Assembly: GCA_038237745.1 (NCBI GenBank)
Contig: JBBRYJ010000001.1
Location: forward strand, 310,001-374,000
Source: DASQEH01 sp038237745
Lineage (GTDB): Bacteria; Actinomycetota; Actinomycetes; Propionibacteriales; Nocardioidaceae
DNA length: 64,000 nt
Reading direction: 5' to 3'
Shown in pieces: positions 1 through 8,698 of the stretch. The translations under genes and the position numbers were made by a program. The notes below the pieces were generated by a model, which ran no database searches, had not been told where the DNA came from, and saw only the letters and a program-made list of their open reading frames with translations. The stretch's first letter is position 1, and the number at the start of each line of letters is the position of its first letter.

Positions 1-2398
1 CCTGGCAGATCCCGACCGCCTGCCACCCTCCTCCGAGGAGCCTGTCCGCCGTAGGCAGCCCACCCCCGACGAGCTGCTCGACGGCCTCAACCCGTCGCAA
101 CGCGCTGCCGTCATGTACGACGGACCGGCCCTGCTCGTCGTGGCGGGAGCCGGGTCAGGCAAGACAAGGGTGCTGACCCGCCGGATCGCATGGCTGCTGG
201 CCGAGCGCGGCGCCCATCCCGGCTCGATCCTGGCGATCACGTTCACAAACAAGGCGGCGGCCGAGATGCGCGAACGTGTCGGCGAGCTCGTGGGCGGCCG
301 GGCGAAGATCATGTGGGTCTCCACGTTCCATTCCTCGTGTGTGCGCATCCTGCGCAAGGAGATCGCGCGCTTCGGGTACGGGTCGAACTTCTCGATCTAC
401 GACGACGCCGACGCGCGGCGCCTGATGGGGCTGGTGTGCCGTGACCTCGACCTCGATCCCAAGCGCTACGCGCCGCGAGCGGTCCTCAACTGGGTGAGCG
501 CCTGCAAGAACGACCTTCTCGACCCGGAGGCCGCCGCGGCCAAGGCGAACAACCAGCTCGAACGGACGTTCGCCGAGTGTTACTCCACCTACCAGGCAAG
601 GCTGCGCGAGGCCAACGCTCTCGATTTCGACGACCTGATCTCGACCACCGTGCACCTGTTCCAGGCCTTCCCCGAGGTTCGCGAGACATACCGCCGACGC
701 TTCCGGCACGTGCTCGTCGACGAGTACCAGGACACCAACCACGCGCAGTACGCCCTGATCCGCGAGCTCTGCGCCCCTGGGGTGTCGCGGCGCACCGCTG
801 AGGGGGATCTGGTCGGCGCGGCACGAGACCAGCCGGAGGTCTCGGCACCGGTGTCCGAACCAGCCGAGCTCATGGTGGTGGGTGACGCCGACCAGTCGAT
901 CTACGCGTTCCGTGGAGCGAGCATCCGCAACATCATGCAGTTCGAGGAGGACTTCCCCCGGGCGAAGACGGTGCTGCTCGAGCAGAACTACCGCTCGACC
1001 CAGACGATCCTCGACGCCGCCAACGCTGTGATCTCGCGCAACACCGCACGCAAGTCGAAGAACCTGTGGTCCGACGCCGGAGACGGTGAGCTCATCACCG
1101 GGTATGTCGCGGACAACGAGCACGACGAGGCACAGTTCGTCGCCGAGGAGATCGACCGGCTCAGCGACGAGGGCCTGGCCCGGCCGGGCGAGGTGGCCGT
1201 GTTCTACCGCACCAACGCCCAGAGCAGGGTCTTCGAGGAGGTCTTCATCCGGGTCGGGCTGCCCTACAAGGTCGTGGGAGGGGTCCGGTTCTACGAGCGA
1301 AGGGAGGTCCGAGACGCCCTTGCTTACCTGCGCCTGCTCGTCAACCCCGACGACACGGTGTCCCTGCGCCGTATCGTCAACGTGCCGAAGAGGGGCATCG
1401 GCGACCGAGCCCAGGCATGCGTCGATCTACTCGCCCAACGCTCCGCGACGTCGTACTGGCGCGCGCTCGGCAACGCCGCCGATGCGCCGGGCATCGCCAC
1501 CCGGTCGCTGAGGAACGTCGAGGCGTTCGTGGGTCTGGTCGAGTCGCTGCAGAAGCTCGTGGCCGACGCCGCTCGTCCCGACGACATCGTCGAGGCGGTC
1601 GTCACGCGTACGGGCTACCTCGCCGAGCTCGAGGCGTCGAGCGACCCGCAGGACGAGACCCGGGTGGAGAACCTCGGAGAGCTGGTCGCCGTCGCCCGCG
1701 AGTTCGCCGACGAGCGAGACGGTGCGACGCTCGCAGAGTTCCTCGAACGCGTTGCGCTGGTGGCCGATGCCGACCAGATTCCCGACGACGACGACGCAGG
1801 TGGCGTCGTCACGCTCATGACTCTTCACACGGCGAAGGGCCTGGAGTTCCCGGTGGTGTTCCTGACAGGGCTCGAAGACGGCGTCTTCCCGCACTCCCGG
1901 TCTCTCGGCGATGCACCCGAGCTGGAGGAGGAGCGGCGGCTGGCCTACGTCGGCCTGACCCGGGCCCGTGAACGGCTCTACGTGACCCGCGCCATGGTCC
2001 GCTCAGCCTGGGGAGCGCCCCAGCACAACCCGCCGTCACGCTTCCTCGACGAGCTGCCGGCCATCCTCCTCGACTGGAAGCGCACCGAGGCCGCTCAGGT
2101 GTCGTGGGCGAGCACATCCGCGTCGTCTCGCTACGCCGGCTCGGGCGGCTATATCTCTCCGGTGGCCGGTGCCGTGGCCTCCCAGCGCGCCCGGTACCTC
2201 CCGTCGGCCAAGCCGACGGCTGGTACCCGACCGGTGCCATCACTCCAGCCCGGCGACCGCGTCGTGCACGACTCGTTCGGCATGGGCACGGTCGTCTCCG
2301 TCGACGGTGGGGGCGACAAGGCCGTGGCGTCCGTCGACTTCGGCTCCAGCGGCGTCAAGCGCCTCCTCCTGCGATACTCCCCGGTCGAGAAGCTCTGA
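1..2398 (+). CDS. pcrA: ATP-dependent DNA helicase PcrA/UvrD, 5' end outside window
   Basis: Superfamily 1 3'-5' helicase acting in nucleotide excision repair and replication-fork maintenance. The frame is open from base 2, so the true start lies upstream; 798 codons are visible. Seen in order: Walker A AGAGSGKT (about 143-166), TFTNKAAAEM, the DEYQDTN Walker B box, GDADQSIYAFRGA, QNYRST, TLHTAKGLEFP and YVGLTRARERLY, then a C-terminal Tudor-like segment with GDRVVHDSFGMGTVV, typical of PcrA rather than Rep. A charged, low-conservation stretch of about 25 residues sits between the DEYQDTN and GDADQ motifs (about 784-870), longer than I expect for the family. The gene is followed by a repeat-filled gap. 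Confidence 0.96.
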   Translation, partial: LADPDRLPPSSEEPVRRRQPTPDELLDGLNPSQRAAVMYDGPALLVVAGAGSGKTRVLTRRIAWLLAERGAHPGSILAITFTNKAAAEMRERVGELVGGRAKIMWVSTFHSSCVRILRKEIARFGYGSNFSIYDDADARRLMGLVCRDLDLDPKRYAPRAVLNWVSACKNDLLDPEAAAAKANNQLERTFAECYSTYQARLREANALDFDDLISTTVHLFQAFPEVRETYRRRFRHVLVDEYQDTNHAQYALIRELCAPGVSRRTAEGDLVGAARDQPEVSAPVSEPAELMVVGDADQSIYAFRGASIRNIMQFEEDFPRAKTVLLEQNYRSTQTILDAANAVISRNTARKSKNLWSDAGDGELITGYVADNEHDEAQFVAEEIDRLSDEGLARPGEVAVFYRTNAQSRVFEEVFIRVGLPYKVVGGVRFYERREVRDALAYLRLLVNPDDTVSLRRIVNVPKRGIGDRAQACVDLLAQRSATSYWRALGNAADAPGIATRSLRNVEAFVGLVESLQKLVADAARPDDIVEAVVTRTGYLAELEASSDPQDETRVENLGELVAVAREFADERDGATLAEFLERVALVADADQIPDDDDAGGVVTLMTLHTAKGLEFPVVFLTGLEDGVFPHSRSLGDAPELEEERRLAYVGLTRARERLYVTRAMVRSAWGAPQHNPPSRFLDELPAILLDWKRTEAAQVSWASTSASSRYAGSGGYISPVAGAVASQRARYLPSAKPTAGTRPVPSLQPGDRVVHDSFGMGTVVSVDGGGDKAVASVDFGSSGVKRLLLRYSPVEKL

Positions 2399-2438
2399 CG
2401 CCTACTCCCCCCACCCCACCTACCCCCTGCCCTCCCGC

Positions 2439-2525
2439 CGAGAGGGCGCAGATGCTCCTCCGAAAGGGCGAGAGTGCCCCTGCTTCGTCGTCGAAACGGC
2501 GGATCTGCCCCCTCGAGACGGCAAA
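2439..2525 (+). repeat. cluster A of the dispersed 22-bp repeat
   Basis: Three to four degenerate units: 2439-2460, 2461-2490 (extended), 2492-2513 and the start of a fourth at 2514. Each begins CGARAGGGCG or CGAAACGGCG and continues into a GATGCTCC/GATCTGCC half. Same family as the clusters at 2648, 14631, 36577 and 59131. Confidence 0.75.
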
Positions 2526-2647
2526 GAAGTCCACCAGGGCGGACAACCCACGGACCGGCCGCTGCTATAGCCGTACCTGCTTGGTCACGAGACAGCCCCA
2601 GAGGTTGCGTGCTAACGAGGTGCGCCCTCGTAGCATCGGACGGAGTC

Positions 2648-2737
2648 TGCGCCCCTCGGCGGGACCTCTCCGCCCGCTCGCCGGAGCATTTCCGCCCGCT
2701 TGCGGGAGCGTTTGCGCCCTTTCGACGGAAGGGGTGA
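2648..2737 (-). repeat. cluster B of the dispersed 22-bp repeat, inverted
   Basis: Four units of 21-23 bp in the opposite orientation to cluster A, each with a CGCCC core followed by CTCG or TTCG and a GGGA/GGAGCAT-like half (for example TCCGCCCGCTTGCGGGAGCG). Several units are self-complementary and could fold as small hairpins. Confidence 0.7.
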
Positions 2738-2742
2738 CGGTG

Positions 2743-3084
2743 TCACCAGAAGACGGCGACCCCGACGTCGACCAGGGTCATCGCGATGACCGCGTTGAAC
2801 AGACCTCCAGGCAGCCTCGGCCTGGCACGGTTCGCCCAGCAGAGAACCGCCACGAGTAGCGCAACCGCGAACTTGACGGCAGTCTTCAAGCGGTCGACAG
2901 GCTCGGAGAGGCCCTCAAGAATGCCCACGAGCGCAATCCCACTGACCACCTGGGCGAGCGCGCCTCGAAGCATGGCGGAGTTGACCACTTTCTCGTCATC
3001 ACCCAGCTGGACGAGGGCACCACCGAAAAGGGCACCGAACCCGACGAGATGCACGAAGACGAAGACGTTGCGAGCCAGCTCCAC
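2743..3084 (-). CDS. small four-helix membrane protein, unknown function
   Basis: 113 residues, almost all hydrophobic, with about four predicted membrane helices (residues 5-27, 40-58, 66-84 and 93-112). The GTG start directly follows the stop of the upstream GNAT gene (stop 3085-3087, start 3084), so the two are very likely co-transcribed and translationally coupled. No catalytic motif is visible. As the last gene of the kinase-regulator-GNAT run it may belong to the envelope-stress module, but that rests on position only. Confidence 0.75.
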   Translation of the reverse strand: MELARNVFVFVHLVGFGALFGGALVQLGDDEKVVNSAMLRGALAQVVSGIALVGILEGLSEPVDRLKTAVKFAVALLVAVLCWANRARPRLPGGLFNAVIAMTLVDVGVAVFW

Positions 3085-3366
3085 CTAGGACCCCTCGAGA
3101 AGGTCCTGGTAGCTGGGATGCCTCGCGATGAAGTGGCTCACGAAGGGACACAGCGGCCGCACCTTCATCCCCTTGTCACGGATGTCGTCGAGGGCCGCCT
3201 CGACAAGCTCAGCGCCCAGGCCCTGGCCTCCGTGGGTCGGTTCGATCTCGGTGTGGGGAGCTGCCACAGTTGCTCCGTCGACGTGGTAGGTCATCAGACC
3301 TACACGTTGGCCCTCGACGAAGATCTCGTAGCGCGACTCGTCCACGTTGTTCTTGACCTCGGCCAT
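3085..3366 (-). CDS. small GNAT-fold N-acetyltransferase (YidJ/COG2388 type)
   Basis: 93 residues from the ATG at 3366. An upstream start at 3387 is possible but would run into the response regulator gene. The single short acetyltransferase domain has the acetyl-CoA loop in THGGQGLGAELVEAAL and a C-terminal MKVRPLCPFVSHFIARHP segment, diagnostic of the small COG2388 GNAT family. Substrate unknown. It begins 18 bp inside the response regulator's 3' end region and abuts the membrane protein gene, so the four genes from 5278 to 2743 look like one operon. Confidence 0.85.
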   Translation of the reverse strand: MAEVKNNVDESRYEIFVEGQRVGLMTYHVDGATVAAPHTEIEPTHGGQGLGAELVEAALDDIRDKGMKVRPLCPFVSHFIARHPSYQDLLEGS

Positions 3367-3383
3367 CGCACCATCATGGCGCC

Positions 3384-4028
3384 TCACAAGAGGCGCCGCT
3401 CGGAGGCCCAGCGTGTCAGCTCGTGTCGGCTCGAGAGCTGAAGCTTGCGCAGCACGCTCGACATGTGCGTCTCGACGGTCTTGATCGAGATGAACAACGC
3501 CGACGCGACCTCCTTGTAGGCGTAGCCGCGGGCAATGAGCCGCATCACCTCTCGCTCTCGCTCCGTGAGCCGGTCCAGGTCCTCGTCGACGGCAGCGACG
3601 TCGATCTGGCCCGCGAAGGCGTCGAGTACGAAACCCGCGAGCCGTGGCGAGAACACCGCATCGCCCTCACTTACCCGCCGGATGGCAGCGACGAGATCCT
3701 CTCCGGTGATGGTCTTCGTGACGTATCCGCGCGCGCCACCTCGTATCACGGCGACGACGTCCTCTGCGGCGTCCGAGACGCTCAGCGCGAGGAAGTGCAC
3801 TTCGGGCAGACGCGTCGCGACGCGGCGAAGGACCTCGGTACCGCCCCCTCCTGGCAGGTGTACGTCGAGCAGCACGACATCCGGCACGAGGCGCAGGATC
3901 GCCTCGACGGCCGAGTCGACGTCGGCGGCCTCGGCGACCACCTCGACCGACTTCCCCAGCTCCGCCCTGACACCGGCACGGAACATCGCGTGGTCGTCAA
4001 CGACGACGACGCGTAATGGCTGCTTCAT
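3384..4028 (-). CDS. NarL/LuxR-family response regulator paired with the PspC-domain kinase
   Basis: 214 residues. The receiver domain starts RVVVVDDHAMFRAG, with the phosphoacceptor Asp in VVLLDVHLPG and the conserved Lys in GYVTKTITG. The C-terminal LuxR helix-turn-helix reads LTEREREVMRLIARGYAYKE followed by SIKTVETHMSSVLRKL. The ATG at 4028 overlaps the kinase stop as ATGA, which fixes the start and predicts translational coupling. By family it should bind DNA when phosphorylated; the repeated CCATCCGG motif in the divergent 5279-5410 region is a candidate target. Confidence 0.93.
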   Translation of the reverse strand: MKQPLRVVVVDDHAMFRAGVRAELGKSVEVVAEAADVDSAVEAILRLVPDVVLLDVHLPGGGGTEVLRRVATRLPEVHFLALSVSDAAEDVVAVIRGGARGYVTKTITGEDLVAAIRRVSEGDAVFSPRLAGFVLDAFAGQIDVAAVDEDLDRLTEREREVMRLIARGYAYKEVASALFISIKTVETHMSSVLRKLQLSSRHELTRWASERRLL

Positions 4029-5278
4029 CGGGGAGCCTCCTGACGGGACGTGAGCGGAACCCACATGCGCACCTCGGTGCCGGCCCCGGGGCTCGATGAG
4101 ATCTCGGCATGACCACCATGACGTTCCATCCGGTCGACGATCGACCCTCGCACCCCCCGCCGATCCGCCGCGACACCAGCTAGCTCGAACCCTCTTCCCC
4201 GGTCACGCACGCCTACCTCCACCCGAGCCGCTTGGATCTCCGCATAGACGTCGATGCGCGGCGCGCCGGAGTGCCGGGCCGCGTTGACCATCGCCTCCCG
4301 GCTGGCCGCGACCAGCGCCTTGACCCCTTCGTCGAGAGGCGCGTCACCGACCACGACAAGCTCGACCGGTACGAGGTGCCCGACCTCCACCTCGGCCGCG
4401 GCCTGCTGCAGGACCACCCTGAAGGTCGTCTCACCGGAGTCGCCCGGATCGAACAGCCAGGTGCGCAGCTCTCGCTCCTGGGTACGGGCGAGCTGTACGA
4501 CGGTCTGCGGGTTTCCCGCCTGCCGCTGGATCAGGGCAAGAGTCTGGAGCACCGAGTCGTGCAGATGCGCGGCGACGTCAGCGCGCTCCTGGCTGCGAAT
4601 GCGCTCGGCTCGCTCGCGTCGCAGGTCGCGGCTCAGACGCAACAGCCACGGCCCGACCACCAGGGCGAGCCCGAGTACCGCCAGCGACAGAACTAGCGTG
4701 AGGAGACCGACGGAGCCCATGTTCGCCTGCACGAGGGTCAGCCACAGAGCACCACCGATGAGAAGCACACCGATGAGGACACGAAGCCAACCCCGCCAGG
4801 AGCTCGGTGTCGATACCCACTCCGCTCGGTCTGCCTGGTCCGAATGCCACCAGAGCAGCGCCACCCCCGAACCCGCCACGAAGAGTGGCCAGAAGATCCG
4901 GGGGCTGATACCGAGCCCGGCGTTCTGAAGGAACACGATCCCGCCGAAGCCGACCAGGCAGAGCGACAGCGCAACGCCGATATCCTGCGGACGCCGTGCC
5001 TCGACCCCGGCGCGGGCTCCCCGCCTGGTAGCGGAGGCGAGCCCAGGCGTGCTCTCCGGTTCGATGTCGCTCCACACCGGCAACAGGACCCACAAGGCGC
5101 CGTACATCATGATCCCGAAGCCGCCGAGCAGGGCCAGTACCACGAACGCCGCCCGCGCGTAGAGAACCTCGACGCCCAGGTGCTCGCCAACGCCGGCTGC
5201 CACGCCTCCGAGCAGCCGGTCATCGGACGAGCGGAAGGCCCGCCGCGGCTCCGGAGCGGTGCGATCCATGGTGTCCAT
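4025..5278 (-). CDS. PspC-domain membrane sensor histidine kinase
   Basis: 417 residues from the ATG at 5278 (ATG 5269 is an alternative). The frame stays open further upstream, but that part is low-complexity and crosses the divergent promoter. An N-terminal PspC domain (about 14-70, SSDDRLLGGVAAGVGEHLG) is followed by several membrane helices (about 100-210), then a HisKA_3 dimerization box around ERADVAAHLHDSVLQTL (His240) and a HATPase domain with NAARHSG and VRDRGRGF. The layout predicts a membrane-stress sensor. Its stop overlaps the regulator start. The gene for a second PspC protein is transcribed divergently, 132 bp away. Confidence 0.92.
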   Translation of the reverse strand: MDTMDRTAPEPRRAFRSSDDRLLGGVAAGVGEHLGVEVLYARAAFVVLALLGGFGIMMYGALWVLLPVWSDIEPESTPGLASATRRGARAGVEARRPQDIGVALSLCLVGFGGIVFLQNAGLGISPRIFWPLFVAGSGVALLWWHSDQADRAEWVSTPSSWRGWLRVLIGVLLIGGALWLTLVQANMGSVGLLTLVLSLAVLGLALVVGPWLLRLSRDLRRERAERIRSQERADVAAHLHDSVLQTLALIQRQAGNPQTVVQLARTQERELRTWLFDPGDSGETTFRVVLQQAAAEVEVGHLVPVELVVVGDAPLDEGVKALVAASREAMVNAARHSGAPRIDVYAEIQAARVEVGVRDRGRGFELAGVAADRRGVRGSIVDRMERHGGHAEISSSPGAGTEVRMWVPLTSRQEAPR

Positions 5279-5410
5279 GATCCATCCGGGAGCCCCGTGA
5301 GACCATCCGGCGCCACCCCGAGAGTGCCCTGGTACATCCTCAGGGTCGACTCCGGAAGATCGGGGCGATCCCGGATGGTGCCGACGAGAGCAGCCGGGGA
5401 GGCTGGGTAC
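5279..5410. promoter_or_regulatory. divergent promoter region with three CCATCCGG copies
   Basis: The gap between the kinase and pspC starts carries CCATCCGG at 5282-5289 and 5303-5310 (21 bp apart, two helical turns) and its reverse complement at 5371-5378. The copies at 5302-5310 and 5371-5379 form a perfect 9-bp inverted pair (ACCATCCGG/CCGGATGGT). The first copy overlaps the likely kinase ribosome binding region. Autoregulation by the adjacent NarL-type regulator is inferred. Confidence 0.45.
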
Positions 5411-6700
5411 ATGACTGAAACAACTCGCACCGCGCCCGACCCTGGACCGAGAGTCACCCGAGAACAGATGCTCGACTTCTCGAGGTTGCGTCGGGCGTCC
5501 GACCGGCGGATGCTCGGCGGTGTCGCCGAGGGCCTCGGTCGCCACCTCGACGTCGACCCGCTCCTCATCCGTGTCGTCTTCGCCATACTCACCGTGTTCG
5601 GTGGGGCTGGGCTGGTCCTGTACGTGCTGGCGTGGATCTCCATCCCTCGCGAAGGAAAGTACGACTCGGTGCTCTCCCGGCCGCTGCGGCTCGACCCGAC
5701 TCGAGTCATGTCCGCCGCCCTGCTGATCGCCGCAGTCATCGCGTCGATCACGATGATCGGCGCAATCACCGTCAGCGCGCCCAGGCCAGGACCCGTCCTG
5801 GCCGTCAGCCTTGTCGCGATCGTCGCCTTCGCCCTCATCTCGCGGCGCCAGGAGCATTCTGCGCAGACGTCGCACACACTGCAGACAAGCGACGTGCAGG
5901 CCGCCGTGACAACACCGACAGGGACCGACGCTCCCCTCGCGGCGGGCTCAGGGGACGACGGCGGTGCCCTGGGGTATGGCTCGCCCACGCCTGGCGGCAT
6001 CCCACCGGCTCGGCCTTCGCGGCCCCCCCGGTCGCACCTGTTCGGCATGACCATGGCCGTCATCGCGATCGCTCTTGGCGCGCTCTGGGTGGTCGACGAG
6101 ACCGGCACCACGGTGTCGCCGTCCGTCTACCCTGGAACGGCGCTGGGGATCATCGCGGTTGCGCTGATCGTCGGCGCCTGGTGGGGGCGCTCGCGCCTGC
6201 TCATCCTCGTCGGCCTGTTCACCACTCTGTTGACCGCCGCACTGACGATTGTCGGTCCCGGACCCTACGGAGAGTCGATCTATGCGCCCGCCTCGACCGC
6301 GGCACTTCGAGCCGACTACAGCTACGGCGCCGGGCGGATCGTGCTCCACCTCGATGACCTCAGGGACCCTGAAATCCTTGACGGCCGCACTATCTCGATC
6401 TCGAGCCGAGTCGGCCAGGTGGAGCTTGTGGTGCCGAGCTCGCTCGACGTGGGCGTCCGAGCACACGTCGACCACGGGAACATCCGCGGGCTCAGGAGCA
6501 TCCAGGACTTCGAGCAGGGCGAAAAGCTGGTCAGCGCACTTCCCGGGAGCCACGACGTCAACGTTGACATCCAGCTTCGCTTCGGCGAGGTCGTCGTACG
6601 GCAGACCGTCTGCCCGGGACCACCACTCCCCAACGCGGAGAACCCCATCACCTTGCAGACACAGGTAGGAGGAACCGATGTCCCAGCGGCATGCAACTGA
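5411..6700 (+). CDS. PspC-domain membrane protein with LiaF-like C-terminal domain
   Basis: 429 residues starting MTETTRT, preceded by the ribosome binding site GGGGAGG. The PspC domain (about 20-80) contains SDRRMLGGVAEGLGRHLDVD and a hydrophobic helix. Two further membrane blocks follow (about 97-140 and 215-280), separated by a Pro/Thr-rich linker. The last 120 residues resemble the LiaF/YvqF C-terminal beta-rich domain (GRTISISSRVGQVELVVPSS, then FGEVVVRQ). It has no kinase motif. Divergence from a PspC-kinase operon suggests one envelope-stress circuit, with this protein as the modulator or output; the exact role is inferred. Confidence 0.88.
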   Translation: MTETTRTAPDPGPRVTREQMLDFSRLRRASDRRMLGGVAEGLGRHLDVDPLLIRVVFAILTVFGGAGLVLYVLAWISIPREGKYDSVLSRPLRLDPTRVMSAALLIAAVIASITMIGAITVSAPRPGPVLAVSLVAIVAFALISRRQEHSAQTSHTLQTSDVQAAVTTPTGTDAPLAAGSGDDGGALGYGSPTPGGIPPARPSRPPRSHLFGMTMAVIAIALGALWVVDETGTTVSPSVYPGTALGIIAVALIVGAWWGRSRLLILVGLFTTLLTAALTIVGPGPYGESIYAPASTAALRADYSYGAGRIVLHLDDLRDPEILDGRTISISSRVGQVELVVPSSLDVGVRAHVDHGNIRGLRSIQDFEQGEKLVSALPGSHDVNVDIQLRFGEVVVRQTVCPGPPLPNAENPITLQTQVGGTDVPAACN

Positions 6701-6875
6701 CGTCGTCTCACTGATCTTCGGGATCATCTTCGCCGGCTTGACCGTCGTATGGGTCGTCGGCGGCGTCGATGCCACCAATATCGACCAGGTCTGGCTCGCC
6801 GGCCCGGTGATTCTCGTCGCGGCTGGAACCGCGGGACTCATCGCTGCGCTCCGCAACCGCGACGAGCCGACCTGA
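6678..6875 (+). CDS. small two-helix membrane protein
   Basis: 65 residues, overlapping the 3' end of the PspC gene by 23 bp, with a clear ribosome binding site (AGGAGG, 5 nt before the ATG). Two membrane helices are visible, residues 9-28 (VVSLIFGIIFAGLTVVWVVG) and about 40-58, then a short charged tail RNRDEPT. No known family was recognised. Overlap and strand imply co-expression with the PspC protein, so it may be an accessory of that membrane complex. Confidence 0.78.
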   Translation: MSQRHATDVVSLIFGIIFAGLTVVWVVGGVDATNIDQVWLAGPVILVAAGTAGLIAALRNRDEPT

Positions 6876-6997
6876 CCTGACAACGTCCCACGACGAGCAT
6901 CGGGTCGGGCGCATCTCCGCCCACCCGCTGCCCTGTTTCCCACGAACTGGCTTATTGGTTGGCGCGGCATCGCGTGGGTCCGTACCGTTGGGACGCT

Positions 6998-8698
6998 ATG
7001 CGCCAACTTCCTCTCGCGGACCCCGGAACGCCGGATATCCGCTCCCCCGGGCGCTACCTGCTGTGGGCCGCAGGGCAGCAGAAGTCCACCATCGCCGGCG
7101 GTGTCATCTTCGGCATCATCTGGATGGTCGCCCAGGCGGTCATCCCTGCCATCATCGGCAAGGCGATCGACGAGGGGATCACTCCCGACGACAGCGGCAG
7201 GCTCTGGCTCTGGGCCGGCGCCCTGCTCGGTGTAGGGATCGTCCAGGCAGCGGCCGGGATCTTCCGCCACCGTTTCGCGGTCGGCAACTGGCTCACCGCG
7301 GCGTACACGACGGTCCAGGTCGTCTCGCGTCACGCTGTCCGCCTCGGTGCGACCCTTCCACGCAGGATCTCGACGGGAGAGGTCGTGTCCATCGGCGCGT
7401 CCGACCTCGCTCACGTCGGCAACTCCATCGAGATCATGGGGCGGGGGGCCGGTGCTCTGGTCGCGTTCTTCGTCGTTGCTGGCATCCTTCTCAACGGGTC
7501 GTTGACCTTGGGGCTCGTCGTCCTCATCGGAGTGCCGGTCCTGCTGTTGCTGCTCGGGCCGTTGCTCAAGCCGCTCCAACGGCGCAATCTCGCTCAGCGC
7601 GAGATGATGGGTGAGCTCAACACCTTGGCGTCCGACATCGTGGGCGGCCTTCGCGTGCTCCGCGGGATCGGCGGCGAAGAGGTGTTTCACCGCCGGTACG
7701 CCGCCGAGTCGCAGCGAGTCCGGAACGCTGGGGTGCAGGTGGCGAAGCTGCAGTCCTTGCTCGACGCGATCCAGATCTTCCTGCCGGGAGTCTTCGTCGT
7801 CATCGTTGTCTGGCTCGGCGCACGCTTCGCGGTGAGGGGCACGATCACGCCGGGCGAACTGGTGGCGTTCTACGGGTACTCCGCCTTCCTGATGATCCCG
7901 CTGCGTACGGGCACGGAGGTCGTCAACAAAGTCATCCGTGGTCTGGTGGCAGGCCGCCGTATCTGCACCGTGCTGTCCGTTCAGCCCGAGGCTTCCGACA
8001 TCGACCACCCGTACGAGGTGTCGACCTTCGCTGAGCTCGTGGACGTCCAGTCGGGCCTTCACGTGTCTCCCGGCAAGGTGACCGCCGTCGTCAGCGAGGT
8101 ACCCGAGGAGTCGGCCGCCCTCGCCGACCGCCTCGGTCGTTTCGCCGAGGGCCCCGCACTGCTCGACGGTGTCTCGCTCTCGGACCTCGAACGACGCTTC
8201 GTCCGTCGGGCGATCCTCGTCAGCGACGCCAACGCGACTCTGTTCAGCGGGCGACTGCGCGACGAGCTCGACGTTAGAGGGAGCGCGTCCGACGACGACC
8301 TCTGGCGTGCCATCATGACCGCGTCAGCCGACGACGTCCTCGACAGGGTAGACGGCGGTCTGGAGACAGACGTCGACGAACGAGGTCGAGCCTTCTCCGG
8401 CGGGGAGCGCCAGCGCCTGGTGCTGGCTCGGGCGCTTGCCGCGGACGCCGACATCTTGGTTCTCGTCGAGCCCACCTCGGCTGTCGACGCGCACACCGAG
8501 GCGACCATCGCATCAAGGCTGCGCGACCACCGCGCCGGTCGGACGACGGTGATCACCACGGCCAGCCCACTCCTGCTCGACCAGGTCGACGAGGTGGCCC
8601 TGCTCGAGGCCGGGAAGATCGTCGCGGTGGGTACTCATCGCGACCTGATGCTCGACCCGCGCTACCGCCGGATCGTGGCACGAGGGGAGGACGAATGA
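6998..8698 (+). CDS. ABC exporter half-transporter with degenerate ATPase site (subunit A)
   Basis: 566 residues from the ATG at 6998, chosen over a TTG at 6959. The N-terminal exporter membrane domain has six helices (about 25-310). In the nucleotide-binding domain the Walker A region reads VVSEVPEESAAL in place of GxxGxGKS/T, the Q-loop glutamine is replaced (LVSDANATLF), Walker B is ILVLVEP with Val for the catalytic-site Asp, and the H-loop His is missing (ITTASP). The signature FSGGERQRL is intact. It can therefore supply only the signature half of a composite site. ATGA overlap couples it to subunit B at 8695. Confidence 0.93.
   Translation: MRQLPLADPGTPDIRSPGRYLLWAAGQQKSTIAGGVIFGIIWMVAQAVIPAIIGKAIDEGITPDDSGRLWLWAGALLGVGIVQAAAGIFRHRFAVGNWLTAAYTTVQVVSRHAVRLGATLPRRISTGEVVSIGASDLAHVGNSIEIMGRGAGALVAFFVVAGILLNGSLTLGLVVLIGVPVLLLLLGPLLKPLQRRNLAQREMMGELNTLASDIVGGLRVLRGIGGEEVFHRRYAAESQRVRNAGVQVAKLQSLLDAIQIFLPGVFVVIVVWLGARFAVRGTITPGELVAFYGYSAFLMIPLRTGTEVVNKVIRGLVAGRRICTVLSVQPEASDIDHPYEVSTFAELVDVQSGLHVSPGKVTAVVSEVPEESAALADRLGRFAEGPALLDGVSLSDLERRFVRRAILVSDANATLFSGRLRDELDVRGSASDDDLWRAIMTASADDVLDRVDGGLETDVDERGRAFSGGERQRLVLARALAADADILVLVEPTSAVDAHTEATIASRLRDHRAGRTTVITTASPLLLDQVDEVALLEAGKIVAVGTHRDLMLDPRYRRIVARGEDE

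Larger units (their letters stand above)
2399..2742. other. intergenic gap filled by two repeat clusters
   Basis: This 344-bp gap lies between the ends of pcrA (+) and a membrane protein gene (-), so the flanking genes converge. Frames open here lack a plausible ribosome binding site and read through repeats. It holds repeat clusters 2439-2525 and 2648-2737, which have opposite orientations. I see no RNA gene. Confidence 0.7.

Noticed and set aside
155..1123. Long antisense open frame inside pcrA
   Set aside because: It mirrors the codon bias of pcrA on the other strand; this happens throughout the window (for example inside groEL and guaA).
5279..5875. 600-bp upstream extension of the PspC-kinase frame
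   Set aside because: It is antisense to the PspC gene, rich in Arg/Asp/Gly typical of GC-rich shadow frames, and lacks any domain.
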